Below are positions 34,912-45,699 of a DNA stretch of 64,000 nt, piece after piece. Every line of letters begins with the position of its first letter. The first letter of the stretch is position 1. Both the position numbers and the translations under genes were made by a program. Origin of the DNA: Dryococelus australis (taxonomy: Eukaryota; Arthropoda; Insecta; Phasmatodea; Phasmatidae); assembly GCA_029891345.1 (NCBI GenBank), contig CM056994.1, positions 141,382,457 to 141,446,456 of the forward strand. Reading direction: 5' to 3'. The notes below the pieces were generated by a model. The model worked only from the letters and a program-made list of their open reading frames with translations. It was not told where the DNA came from and made no database searches.

Positions 34912-35308
34912 GTGACACAGCAGGAGGAGGCGCTAATGAAATTTATACTGAAACGACTGCTCACGAATGTGGATTTGGAACTGTTATCATGCAAATTGAA
35001 GATACTTAATTTTAGAGGAATGTTAATGCGAGATACTTTGCCCCCTAAACCAAGATGTAATGATTGTGTCATAATCAATCTCGATCCGATAGCCGAGTCC
35101 GGCACATACTGGATAACTTATGTCTAACATGGAAAATGTGCAGATTACTGCGATGGTTTTGGAAATTTGCATCCTCCACCCGAACTGCGACTGTGTCTGA
35201 AAAAATGCAAACTTACTTCCAACGACGACATGAAGTAGATGCCAAAAACATGCAACTGCGGGCGCTTGTGCCTACGCTTCCTGGTTCGCTCATACAAGAA
35301 GTAGTATA
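34912..35308 (+). pseudogene. PRO: Inner Polinton adenovirus-type cysteine protease (PRO)
   Basis: A capsid maturation protease. Visible in one frame: GMLMRDTLPPKPRCNDCVII, GTYWITYV, YCDGFGNLHPPPEL and NCGRLCLRFLVRSYK. The family motif with catalytic His (normally HWV/HWI) reads YW, so His is replaced by Tyr; the Cys of the NCG motif is kept. In-frame stops occur near 35125 and 35237. It follows the PLA2-like gene and precedes the penton gene, mirrored in the outer element. Confidence 0.82.
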
Positions 35309-35342
35309 AAAAGGCGGAATATTGACTATAAAACATCAGCCA

Positions 35343-36040
35343 TCTAGATAATGGTTACCTATACGAGTCGCAGCTCCGAGCTGTATACAGTACATTTTCC
35401 TCCACTCGACCTGGAGGGAGAATGGTGCATAGTTTAGACGGTTTTCAAACCTGCAATTCGATACCGAACATTGATGAAAAAATTGCAACATTTAGTACGT
35501 GAAAAGTGGTAATATTTTACATTAGGTGTCGCTGGTAATAAGCTCTTTCGAATTACAAGATATCGCAAGGTACATCGAAGATTCGCTGTCTCCTGGCTCA
35601 TAATTAGAACTATGTGAAAATTCTAATACTCTGAAGAGCATCATAATATACAACCAAGATTTTAGAAACTGGTTTCCATAAGACCAATGCTGGGGTTTGA
35701 GCCACACATATATAAAGATGGAATAATCCACTAATCGTTACGACCCGCAAATATCTTGCATTCTAATGTGAGACACATAAACTGCAAATTGGCGAAGTGC
35801 ACATACCTCAATGGCAGGCTGCGCAAAACACGCTGCGAGTTTTAGCCGATGGTCCCTCCAGGTTATAAACTGGTAATTGCACTGTAAAGTATAATTTCTG
35901 TTTTGGTAATAGGGAAGAGTGTAGAATAGGTGGTGGTGGCAGTTGTCAAAAATAGCGGAGAGTTGGTAAACTTTCGAACTGTATATATCACATTACACCT
36001 GTATGATGGAATTAGGATTTATGACGACCAGAAGCTATAA
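35343..36040 (+). pseudogene. Inner Polinton penton (minor capsid) protein
   Basis: Blocks characteristic of the single jelly-roll penton of Polintons occur in order over several frames: SFELQDIARYIEDSL-like sequence near 35540, SNTLKSIIIYNQD near 35620, MLGFE near 35690, PMVPPGYKLVI near 35850 and SGELVNFRTVYITLHLYDG near 35950-36020. The protein would close the capsid vertices. Many stops and frameshifts make it inactive. The order protease-penton-major capsid is the same as in the outer element. Confidence 0.75.
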
Positions 36041-36097
36041 AACAAAGCAGCCCTTCAAAAACAATCAGTATCCCACAAGTCTCCAAGGAGATAACAC

Positions 36098-37330
36098 ATG
36101 GTGCGATTGTTCTCTGCATTCTTTGCTACGAGGTCGATCGTCATGGAGTATTTCCTAAACATCGAAGAGCCATCCATTTTTAAAAACAGTGTAACAAAGG
36201 TGGAACTTCATGCATACCAGCCTTTCCTGATCTGGCTATACACACGACCATCGGCAGTTCGGATAGTGGTCCAACACCAGGGTATCTGCTCTCTTCCACT
36301 AGTAATACCTGCGAATTAGGGTGACTAACGAAAGAATATGGGTCCAACCCCACATTCATGGAAATAACGAGCAATGGTATTGTCCACCTGATCAGTCTCG
36401 TCATATATTGGCTCAACGGCATTGAGGGGGACGAGTTGCGAGATGTGATCATAAGCTCAACTATAAGAAATTATTTTCGGTCACACGAAAAGAGCTGCTT
36501 GGCCAATATGGCCGGTTGGGGAATCGAATTTGACTACAGTTTTCCTATATGCCCTGGAGGCAAGTTCGAAGTGTGTGTTCCGCTCTCCATGCTATTGGGA
36601 TTTTGCCGAAGAATACTAACTAATTATCTTCAATTCGAAGCAGGAATTAATACTGCTCTTAGCGAATACACATGTGGACACCATCGTGGGTACGGGAGTA
36701 AACCTGGTGGCAGTGGAACTGAAACTGCACTCTATTGAATGGATTCTGCCTCATGTGCAGTTGAGCACTGCAGAATGCATACAAATGTTGAAGAATTTGG
36801 AAGGTGGTAAAAATATCAATGTGGTTTTCAGTTCGTGGAGTCTCGAGACATGTCCCAGATTGTCAGCAAGCCAGCATATCAACTGGATAGAGAAGTTCAG
36901 TTTTGCTTCGGAGAAACAGACGTTCATCATCGTTTGACTACAGACCGAAATACAGCACAATGTGAGAGTGAGCCGTTCGCTGTTCGAAACATGTCAAATA
37001 GAAAATGTGAAAATATTTTCGAATAATGAAGACTACCCGTATGTGTATTTGAATATGAACTTTTGAATATTGACAGTACCTGCTGGCATATCAGATGTAA
37101 GCTCTGTTTCAATCAGTGAATTATGGACGCACCTAATCTATGATTTTGAGTCCAGAAACTTTCAAAAGATTGGGCCGGCTCATTTCATTCGATGCAAGTT
37201 AACAGTATGTAATCGACAGCAGGATCGAATTCACTACACATGAAAATGATCTTGCCAACATGTACGCATTCCACTTGATACTTCCCGACCTGCTTGTACA
37301 ATACAATTTCCGCGATAGGACAATTCACAC
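36098..37330 (+). pseudogene. MCP: Inner Polinton major capsid protein (double jelly-roll)
   Basis: Blocks in order on plus: VMEYFLNIEEPSIF, VRIVVQHQGI, FMEITSNGIVHLIS with LNGIEGDELRDVI, LANMAGWGIEFDYSF, GGKFEVCVPLSMLLGFC (about 36555-36610), LHSIEWILPHVQLST, VFSSWSLETCPRLSA and ENVKIFSNNEDYPY near 37010-37050. This is the pattern of the hexon-like major capsid protein of Polintons. One long open stretch (36358-36738) survives; elsewhere frames shift. The outer homologue at 43790-44961 confirms the alignment (VFSSWSLETCPRL against AFHSWSMETYPTL). Confidence 0.85.
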
Positions 37331-37418
37331 AGAGTCGTGAACCCAGCTGAGAATATATAAATATAATTGCTCACATGCTTAAACTGTTTAGTCGACTTCG
37401 AGCACAGACAGCAGCAAG

Positions 37419-37870
37419 ATGTACTGTAAACTTCAATGCTTCTAGAGACAGAGCGGCTACATGCTCAAGGAAATCGCAGTGTCTTGCGACGACGATGGCA
37501 AAATGCACATGCGCTCCTTTCGCCTCCGCCCCCTTTTTTTTAGTGGTGGAAAAGCTAGGATGAAGAAAGAAAGAAGACGAAAAACTGACCGACCACGTAC
37601 CACCACAGACTGGATTGGGATGAAGGCAAGATACTGTACCACCTAGTGGGTAAATGTGCTGCGCGACTTGCTGATGCAGTATCTTTAAGGACTGGTTTAT
37701 GTGGCGGTGCCCCGGAAGAAGAAATGGCTTAGCGACTTGTGCAGAAACTAAGTTGAAATAATCGATATGCAGTTCGAGTGTGGCTGTCCTTCGCTGCGCA
37801 AGGTGCTACATAGATGGTGTGCCTCTTCCTTAGACTGTAAATCTGCTGCCTTTGACTAGACACCAAATCG
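37419..37870 (+). pseudogene. Inner Polinton 'gene X', conserved unnamed protein downstream of capsid gene
   Basis: It begins MYCKLQCF at 37419, then YMLKEIAVSCDDDGKMHM. After frame changes it shows VPRKKKWLSDLC, VEIIDMQFECGCPSLRK near 37770-37800 and a Cys-containing C-terminus. The outer element has a homologue at 43112-43732 with MFTRILGF, FIINEIGV, EQKRWL, IIDMQ and GCP in the same order. I recall similar hypothetical proteins in arthropod genomes but know no function. Stops near 37443 and 37645 disable it. Confidence 0.6.
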
Positions 37871-38293
37871 TCCGACTCGAAAGAGATTTATAAAAAGAAG
37901 TGATTTTTTTTACTAATTATGTATATATTATGATGTGTGTAATAAATTTAGTGTAAAAAGTACGCGGTGTTTTATTTCTAAGGTACACATTTTCATAATA
38001 TTTTTTTTAATGAGAAAATTATTTAGTCTGGGATAGTAAAATAAAACTTAATATTTAATTATTACTGTATGAAAAAAAATACATTTTTTTAAAATATGTC
38101 AAAAATAATACTGGGATTATAAAAAAATATTACATGTAAAACTTAATAATATAAAAAAAATAATAAACATATAAAAATTAGTAAATAATTATTCATGTAT
38201 GAAAATATTTTAATATAGTTAAAACTTACTAATATAGAGATATATATACTTTAAAAAATAATTATAAAAAAAATATCTTTAATGAAAAAAAAA
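37871..38293. other. Very AT-rich spacer, no gene
   Basis: Runs of A and T with short TATA phrases. It may be the weakly conserved inner part of the right terminal repeat; nothing is coded. Confidence 0.6.
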
Positions 38294-38920
38294 ACTAGGA
38301 CAAGATATTTATTTGTCCACATACACAAGCTATATACTTCTTTTAAACCCTTCTCCCAGCGCATTTCCTGATAGCCGAGTGGTCTAAGGCATAAATATGG
38401 GGATCCGAGGTTCGACCGTCCGAACCCGCATTCTTCCATATGGTATTTTGAGTTATAAAAAAAGCAGCGCTCCTACTGGCCAATGCTAGAATCAAAATGG
38501 CAACCGAGCGACACCAGCACCCTTAGCATTCAACTCTAGAACCAATTTGGCAGTGGAGCGATTGTGACTAATTGGCGGAATGAGAGCGACACCAGTACCC
38601 CTAGCAACAGCAGATGTAAACAAAGATGGCAGCCCGAAACAATTGGCCAACAAAAATGCCAAGAAGGCTGTGGAACCAAAGTGAGTAATTGAGAAGGAAA
38701 TGACAAATGGACGTGAGAAACAAGAGATAAAACATAAAGGAAGAAAGAAGGGAGAAAGAAAGACTGAATGAAAGAAATAGAATGAGATAAAGGAAAATAT
38801 GGGAGTACTAGGAGAAAATCTACAGAATGCAGTATGACCAGAATTACAGCGCGGGTAGCTCAGATCCACAATGGCGGCTAGAGCCCGAGCCCGACCTTGG
38901 ACCTACATTCGCATACTACT
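38294..38920 (-). repeat. Inner Polinton right terminal inverted repeat
   Basis: Reverse complement of the left repeat at 25300-26076, with the same landmarks (TGTGTATGTGGACAAATA, tRNA-like module, CTAGGGGTACTGGTGTC-type phrase, GCCGCCATTGTGGA, AGTAGTATGCGAA end). It is shorter than the left copy because of small indels. Confidence 0.88.
38367..38438 (+). other. tRNA-Leu-like module in inner right terminal repeat
   Basis: ATAGCCGAGTGGTCTAAGGC is a near-perfect D-arm/box A of Leu/Ser tRNAs. GAGGTTCGACCGTCC follows about 25 bases later as a box B, and then CCCGCATTCTTCC. It is the counterpart of 25932-26003. Variable-arm and anticodon pairing are poor by eye. Confidence 0.5.
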
Positions 38921-38926
38921 GTTGTG
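38921..38926. repeat. Target-site duplication of inner Polinton, right copy (GTTGTG)
   Basis: Exact repeat of 25294-25299. On minus it reads CACAAC, encoding the HN of a KVHDHN motif of the outer polymerase. Confidence 0.85.
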
Positions 38927-40616
38927 GTCGTGCACTTTTCTGTTCTTTGCCTTAAATCTCGTGGAGGAATAACAGCATCTTCTTGATTGCAAATAGTCCA
39001 TTTCTTCTTGGATATAATCTGTATCATTGGCTTTCTCACACTCTAAATGCCATGTCCCTATTTAGCGATGTCGACAATGTCCGACATCTCTTCTACTGTA
39101 TTTCACTGGTTCTTTTGGAAGGTTGATGGGCTTTGGTGCAGTTATGCTGCAGTATATGATGTGTAAGTTTCAGGCTGACAAGTATGAACAAGCAGAAGCA
39201 ATACTTTAAAATCGGCACAGATAACAATATGAAGCTTGGTCATATTTTGATAATTCTTGTATTTTAGCACAAATCTCTGTATATTTTTCTCTGGAGATTT
39301 AAATTAAATTCTTGCAGGTGCATGTGGAGAACAATATTTATTGTACTCTCCTAGCTCCTCTTCACCAGATTTACCATTTACTATCAGCTGGTCGTCATAA
39401 TGGCGGAAGCATCTTTTGCAGACATTATTGTATGGCCATGTGCAGTCGTCTGTCGTCTCACCAGGGGATAAAAGTAGCTGTGGTACATATAATGTGAGTT
39501 CTCTTCAGTGGTAAAAAGGACAAGGTCGTAATGCTCATTCTTTTCCTCTCCTACCACTCGCACAGGAACAGTGATCTTTTCTTCTTTTAAACTGTACACA
39601 TTTATGCAAACTCCGTAATTCTTCTTCTCGAATAACTAAATCTGCTTGGGAGGCATTGGGAAATTAATTATATCAAAATTGAACTTGTCCAACTTATGAT
39701 GTCGTCTGTCGGCGCGGTAAACATGTTCTTCATTGATGAATCTGGCCAGGATCACCCTCCTTAAACATTAATTATCTTGCAGCTTTTATGGGTTTATTAT
39801 ATTTTCCCTTCTTTTGAAGGTATCTGGCAGATCAATATATGAAGACGCCTAAAGAGGATTAAGCTTAATTATTCTTAGTTGGAGTCTATTGGTCACTGTA
39901 AGCATCAAACAGCTTATTTTACAATGTCACTATAATATATCGGAATATTTTTGGTTTAGATACTGTTTGGTCTTCTTTGTTCGCATGGGGCTCTAGCTTG
40001 CCATAGTCACGGTCGAACCACAGGTTAAATTTAATGGCCCCTTGGATCTATGATTCACGTTCTAATTGTCAAATTATATTTTATTCATATCTTTTTGATG
40101 AGTACATACATTACATGCCTTTCTACTGCTGTTGTCGGCCCCTTGTCTTTCAATTTCTACGGGAAGCTATTTCGGCCTTAACGAACCCGAAGTCTGTTGC
40201 CATCCAAAACCCTGCTACGATTTTAGGATGATCTGATGGTCTTACTGCTTCTTGTGCACGTTTACAAATTTGATTTGTAACAGGTTGACATACTTTGTTA
40301 CTGCAAATTTTTACATGCATTGTCAAGTTGTCGCGGTGAACAAACTAGTATTGCGGTGATGAAATTTTAGTAAAATATTTTCAGGGTTGAACTAACACTC
40401 TCCTTCGTGCCTTCTTGCATTCCGGAGTTGCGTAAACTTCTTAAAACAGACCTTGCAGCTAATAGTAGGTGTTTTCTTTATATTACCAGTACAGTTACAT
40501 ATATGTCTCACCATTTCATATTTTCTGTTCATGCATTTACTTGTGTGAGACAGAAATTGCGAGTTAAATTCTCGTGAAAAATGTGGTATTATATATATAT
40601 ATACACACACACACAT
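38921..40616 (-). pseudogene. polB: Outer Polinton DNA polymerase B, piece 1 (N-terminal)
   Basis: Read on minus from 40616: MNRKYEMVRHICNC and a zinc-finger-like CKVCFKKFTQLRNARRHEGE (about 40392-40455); a poorly preserved stretch; INFPMPPKQI with YGVCINVYSLKEEKITVPVR (about 39550-39670); EHYDLVLFTTEENSHYMY (about 39490-39540); and finally KVHDHN at 38921-38940. The NVYSLKEE and ENSHY blocks match the region before the exonuclease domain in Polinton polymerases and the NVYS block of the inner fragment. The reading order continues at 25299 on the far side of the inner Polinton. Many stops are present. Confidence 0.78.
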
Positions 40617-40623
40617 ATATATA
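40590..40623. repeat. (AT)n/(CA)n microsatellite
   Basis: TATATATATATA followed by CACACACACA and TATATATA. Confidence 0.85.
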
Positions 40624-40729
40624 ACACAAATAAAGTCTTACTGTAAAACGTGCATTGTGTCTCTATTGTAGACAAAACACTTATCTCAGAAGCTCCACTT
40701 GTGTTGTTAATGATGATCATCAAAGGAAC

Positions 40730-41238
40730 TAATATATGAAACTATGAAACTACAATATGAGACACCTAACAACCTAGAGAGAGAGAGTGATAACCAAGAC
40801 TAAAATAAACAATGAAACTACAATCTGACAACCTAACAACCTAGAGAGAATATGATAACCTAACCTCAAAACCAACTATGTTACTTCAATCTGACAACAA
40901 AATCTCCCTTGGGAGAATATGTAAACCCAACCTCAAAACCAATAACGAAACTACAACTGACAACCTAATAACTTACAGAAACTTATAAACTAAACGCAAA
41001 TTCTTAATGGTGCTCTCTCACAATTCAGTAGAAGTCAGGGAGAGAGAGAGGGAGCTCATACTCGAACGACAGAAAAACTGCAAATGAAATGCAGACCTCA
41101 TGCACCTACTTACATTAACCTAACAACCTAACCTCAACCAAACTTCAAAATCTCAATGTGCTAACTACCTAAAGCAAATGCTAACCTAACTTCAAAAACT
41201 TAAAAATAATACTAACTTGCTAGCCACTCGAAGTCAGC

Positions 41239-41272
<34 letters not shown>

Positions 41273-41290
41273 AAAGAGCTCTTACTCGAA
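40730..41290. repeat. Degenerate tandem repeats with CCTAAC words and GA tracts
   Basis: CTACAATCTGACAACCTAAC-like phrases recur at roughly 70-base spacing between 40745 and 40980. A longer unit of about 200 bases ending in GA repeats, GAGCTC and TACTCGAACGA occurs near 41033 and 41235. The second holds a (GA)n run at 41241-41270. No gene is present. Confidence 0.65.
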
Positions 41291-42240
41291 CGATAGATTA
41301 ACTGCGAATTAACAATCAGACCTTGGGTGCCTGCTTACATGCATTGGTTTTTCACCCTACTCAATGTCCTTATGTGTTGAGGAATGCCCTAAAGGCAAAA
41401 TGGATGAGTCATCCACGAAGACTGCATAAAGCTGCAATGGCCAAGATGACTCACCCAGAATCATCCTCCAAACAACAAACTAGTGAAGCATCCTTGCCAA
41501 TTTTATGTCTTCCGAGATGACTTCCACAGTAAGTCATCCCTCCAGACACACTATGTTATCTCTACTGATATTCACACCTGTGAACAGTTGTGACATGCAT
41601 CTGCCACTGTATAACATTTGACCAAGTATTAATATTTTACTGGTTTAAACTACCAACATAAAATTATTTTCAGTTACTTTTGTTTACCTTTTTATAATTT
41701 TTTGCATATATTTTGTTCCTAATTTTTAAAATATGTGTTATTTTACTACTACTATTGTTATAATTTGAATTTCATTTTTCATTTACATAATTCGTTTATG
41801 GTTTGTTTTGCTAGCAAAACTTTTGCAGGACACTTATTATATGCATGCCAGATTCGAATGAACTTTTATTGTTAGTATAAATATGCATGACACTGGGGTA
41901 TTTTTAGAAATAAACAAATTTGGCTTTCACAAAAAAAATACTTATTGACAGTATAACATAAATTACTTAATTACATTTTTTAAATATTTTTCTCCGTACT
42001 TTCTTTGTACTTGCTTCAAGTATCTCAGAGATAAATAGAGCTCCATTGCTCTTTTATGCTACAACATTGCTGCAAACTTCATTGTGGTCAGGCATGGAAG
42101 GCCCGGAGGCTAGAACTCATACTGATGGAACTGTCGCACTCTCCGACATGGACTGGCAGGCGATATTGTTGCATTTTGGTGAATGCGATGAATTGCATAT
42201 GCCTAGACTTCTTCAAGCAAATAAGGCAACTTCATATCTT
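41291..42240. other. No recognisable gene
   Basis: Between the repeats and the Gln-rich ORF. Small frames at 41323-41520 and 42046-42319 (plus) have no family resemblance. Confidence 0.45.
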
Positions 42241-42241
42241 C

Positions 42242-42780
42242 TCTCATGTATTGCATTCATCAGCGTGTAATGGTCTTTCTGCTGTCGATGATTTGCTGGC
42301 ATGGCTCATACTAAAATGATTACTAGCACCTCGCCAATGCAGATTACCTTCACATAATTCTTCATAGGTCTTTAGCACACCTTTGGAGCACTAAGAGTAC
42401 TCGTCACATCGTAGGCCGGGTTTCATGTGCACGTGATTATTCACTGGATGGTAGCTTTCCATCTTGATGTTACGATGGTCGGCAGCAAACAGGTTTCTGA
42501 CAAAGCTTCGACTATTGTATTTATACCCCATTACCTTCATCTTATCAGTGACAGGATTAGGACGATGAAGTTGGATCACGGTGGCATATATTTGCTCTGG
42601 CAAATAATTTCCATCTTCCGCACTGGCATCACTACTGATGGTGGATTCTTATGTACTGCTGGAGTCCACCATAATGCTGGTAGTTTTTGATGACAGCTGG
42701 AGCTCTTTATACTGCTGGTAGGTTTTCTTTTGCTGCTGGTATATACTGGCAATCTCTCTCATTTAGTCATACTGTTCGTA
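42242..42780 (-). pseudogene. Outer Polinton Gln/Ser-rich hypothetical protein
   Basis: Minus frame with IYQQQKKTYQQYKELQLSSK, then a Ser-rich stretch, then LPEQIYATVIQLHRPNPVTD, KYNSRSFVRNLFAADHR and, past an in-frame TAG near 42389, VLKTYEELCEGNLHWRGASN. It is about 180 residues if read through two or three stops. It follows gene X in the same orientation. I recognise no family. Hydrophilic, with no membrane segment. Confidence 0.4.
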
Positions 42781-43111
42781 TATATTATGATGTACTCAGT
42801 GGTTCACAAAGTACCGCTCATTTGTTTATATAGCCCACAACCTATAGGTGAAGACGGTAAAGTCCAAACACATCTACCTTCATGTAAAGTTATTTTATGT
42901 TCAATTCCAGTACACTGTTTTGTCCAGCGAACAATTTTGTTACTATTTATATGTTCCTATTTCACATTCATTTACTTTGCCACTATGTGTCTCACTCACA
43001 AATTCTTCTTCAGCATGTATGACGAGGTTGCCTCCACTTGTAGGTAGCTCACTGAACTGTATGAGATAAAGTAACTGCACATATATCACAATTGTAGCAG
43101 GGAACAGTTTC

Positions 43112-43732
43112 TTAATGGAATACACTATAAAAGACATAATATCCCTTGCGGTGATTTTCGCCATCACATACTTGGACCAGCTCGAACTCAAATATTGCTT
43201 CCACATTGCTTGGTGACTCGTTCTCCGTTTCGTCATCAGCATATGACTCATAATAACTAGCATCATCCATACTCCATTGTCTTTGCTGCATGGTAATCTG
43301 GCGAGGACATATCCAGTTTTGCTTGCAAGCACTGCAGATATGGTCTAGGTTCCTGTACACAATCTTCAAATAGTTTTAAAATGGGCAGCCCCACCGTGTT
43401 TGCATATCTATAATTTTTGTGTTTTCTGGACAAATTATATGCAGTCACCTCTTCTGTTCGTGCCCTACCACGAAGACAACATCTTCTTCTCTGAACATTT
43501 CGGCCAACATAATTCCAAAATTGTCATAATTCACATTGTCTTATTGCTAATAAAATCCATGATAATGTTTTGTAAGCCCTTTATTAGTGGTTTTGCTTTT
43601 TCTGTCGAGCATATTCTACGAGAATGTAGGTAAGAATTTGTGACTGTTCGTGCTATAGTCGGTATGGGTCACACCTATTTCATTTATGATGAATCCTCTT
43701 TGCGAGGTGAATCCTAGAATACGTGTGAACAT
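43112..43732 (-). pseudogene. Outer Polinton 'gene X', conserved unnamed protein downstream of capsid gene
   Basis: It starts MFTRILGFTSQRGFIINEIG at 43732. It continues with KFLPTFS, LTKHYHGFY, YDNFGIMLAEMFREEDVVFV, EQKRWL (Trp now a stop), KIIDMQTRWGCP and, in other frames, Cys-containing sequence and an acidic tail (DDASYYESYADDETENE) ending at 43112. The inner homologue at 37419-37870 shares block order and position just after the major capsid gene. Two stops and at least one frameshift disable it. Function unknown. Confidence 0.6.
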
Positions 43733-43789
43733 GATGCCGACTGAAGAGCAAATGAGCTACTTTCATAAATAATGTTAGCATATTGACCA

Positions 43790-44961
43790 TTTTGTCTCGC
43801 ACAATGTAGGTGGTCAGGTGGTCGTATTTCATGAGTGCAAAGGCTTGTGTTCTAGCAGGTATGTTGTCTGTAGTAGCAATTTTCATCCTACAGTCAATCA
43901 CACCTGTATTAATGCTATTGTCTTGTTTACTCACATTGAACACGATGCCAGTTATGGTGTTTGCCTGTAATATGATTTTTGGAAATCCAGAAACATCTCG
44001 TATGCAAACATAAGGACTTCATTACTAAAGTCGGTGTTCATGTCCAAGTGAGGATACGATTCCGACATGTGGAATACTTTGACATTCTTAATTTTTATAT
44101 TGTTGAAATTTGAATGGTCGGTTTTGATCTCATTCTGCTTGCCGGGTTGAAATTCATTGAAAATATACTGACGCTTCTATGCAGCTAAAGAAGACTTAAT
44201 AATCCAATTCACATTTTGGATCCGTAGTAGCGTAGGGTATGTTTCCATGCTCCACGAGTGAAATGCTGCATCGAAATTTCTGCCTTTCTCCACAAATTGT
44301 AGTAATTTTGTAGATTTGGATGTATTAACTTGCAGACGCAGAAATACCCACTCGATTGCCTGTATTGACAGTGTGACTGCCTCTGGATTTTCAGCAATAT
44401 TGAGAATCTCATTCATTTGCATGTCAGCCAGCTTGGTGACGAACTCTGGTTTCGAGTTAATTATAATGTGATTGTAGTCTTCTAAATACCCCAACAGCGT
44501 TGCTAGCAATGCATATTTGCTATCTTCCTGTATATAATGGGAGTTCTTAGTCATATTCGATGCTCCATCCAGCCATATTGGCTATAGGTAATTGGTTACA
44601 TGAGAGTAAAAGTTAGTTTTTCATCGTGATGGCTATGCCGACATCTTTGGTCTAGTTGAGTTCAATCCCATTGAATTCATAGGGAATTCTACTCATCATG
44701 TGTAATACACCATTTCGAACAATCTTGGTGGTGGCCGGCAATGCATTTCCGGCATTTGTAATCGCCCCTCTGAACCACAAGTACAAATTGCATGGTCCTG
44801 TATAAATGTCTCGATTTTTTACCGGGATACGAACTTCTGATGAGAGCATATAACATCTCTGTTTTAAAATTTTCATCTATGTAACTAATGGCTTCCTCCA
44901 CAGTTAGTATTTGGGTATCCATTCTTGCAGACTTTGTAGCCGAGTTTATTAAGGTAGTCAA
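43790..44961 (-). pseudogene. MCP: Outer Polinton major capsid protein (double jelly-roll)
   Basis: Minus-strand blocks in order: MDTQILTVEEAISYIDE near 44920; VKNRDIYTGPCNLYLWFRGA near 44800; RIPYEFNGIELN near 44660; an inner part with ALLATLLGYLEDYNHIIINS near 44480-44530; IQAIEWVFLRLQVNTS; AFHSWSMETYPTL near 44240-44270; and a C-terminus KQDNSINTGVIDCRMKI and AFALMKYDHLTTYIVRDKM near 43800-43930. The pattern matches the hexon-like Polinton capsid protein and the inner copy. 44177-44554 is open for 125 codons; other parts are frameshifted. Confidence 0.85.
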
Positions 44962-45044
44962 TGCTAGAACGTGTTAACGCTCTGACAACTCGCGATGTAC
45001 AGACTGCCAGTTCAGTGGTGAGCTGTGCTTTATATGCTTTCACT

Positions 45045-45660
45045 CTAAATTTCAGATCCATTTCTCTTCAAGTGTAAGCTCAGTGTTATTTCCTCACCTC
45101 TGAAGTTTATCACACACCCATCTTGGTCGACTATGAGAACTTAGATTTCCTGTATACCTTTTACTAGCACAGGAGAATAACTAAGGAACTTCTGTATTCC
45201 CTGTACCCAGGAGGGTCTAGTAAACTAAAATCGCATAATATATAGCTAGGCCTACCATTGAGAAATGAGCCACTGACTAAATTACGGTTTAATTTTTCGA
45301 CATTCACCGGCATTATATTTACTAGCAGTGTGTATTAATGTAGTTTGCCACTATCATATATCTTGTGTTCGAAGCCGAGCATGATTGCTAGGGTATCGTG
45401 TTCGGTAAAATCGATACTGTGAGTACAAATCATTTCGCTTTTCTGATTATTTAGGTTCCCTCGCAGTAAAAATATTACTTCTGGTACCAATGCTTATCTG
45501 ATATATGTTGAAATATCTTCGATCTCCTATGAACCCATATACACAGATAATTCTTCGAAATTATCAATAGTGATGAAAAGAAATTTACAGTTGGAAACAT
45601 TAATGTTCGGCACTGAGAAATAAGATTTAAAATCATTTAAGCCAATGTTGCAGAGCTCTT
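45045..45660 (-). pseudogene. Outer Polinton penton (minor capsid) protein
   Basis: Minus-strand blocks: LNDFKSYFSVPNINVSNCKF near 45640, EIEDISTYIR near 45520, THSIDFTEHDTLAIMLGFEH near 45380-45430, SFLNGRPSYILCDF near 45260, LDPPGYREY near 45210, and the C-terminus INFRGEEITLSLHLKRN ending at a TAG (45045-45047). This matches the inner penton block by block (LVNFR...ITLHL). Several stops and frameshifts are present. Confidence 0.78.
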
Positions 45661-45699
45661 ATAGCTCTATAGGTGGTGGGAATTATATGGTCCGAAGAT

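Larger units (their letters stand above)
25300..38920. mobile_element. Inner Polinton/Maverick nested in the outer polymerase gene
   Basis: The ends read AATAGTATGCGAA on the left and AGTAGTATGCGAA inward from the right. They continue as inverted repeats of 0.6-0.8 kb and are flanked by a perfect 6-bp duplication. The 13.6-kb element carries a polymerase fragment, integrase, accessory protein, coiled-coil ORF and ATPase on minus, then PLA2-like protein, protease, penton, major capsid and gene X on plus. All are decayed. The polymerase is cut short and followed by about 3 kb of non-coding sequence, so the copy has probably lost part of its length. Confidence 0.92.

Noticed and set aside
38367-38438. 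Functional tRNA-Leu gene
   Set aside because: Box A and box B are good, but the anticodon and acceptor stems do not pair by eye, and a copy lies at the mirrored place in the other terminal repeat.
38492-38869. Minus-strand 125-codon Phe/Ser-rich frame
   Set aside because: Contained within the inner right terminal repeat; Phe/Ser richness comes from a purine-rich tract on plus.
40730-41290. CCTAAC-rich stretch considered as telomere-like or a CRISPR-type array
   Set aside because: Units are degenerate, spacing is irregular and there are no conserved repeat/unique spacer pairs; it is ordinary eukaryotic simple and tandem repeat.
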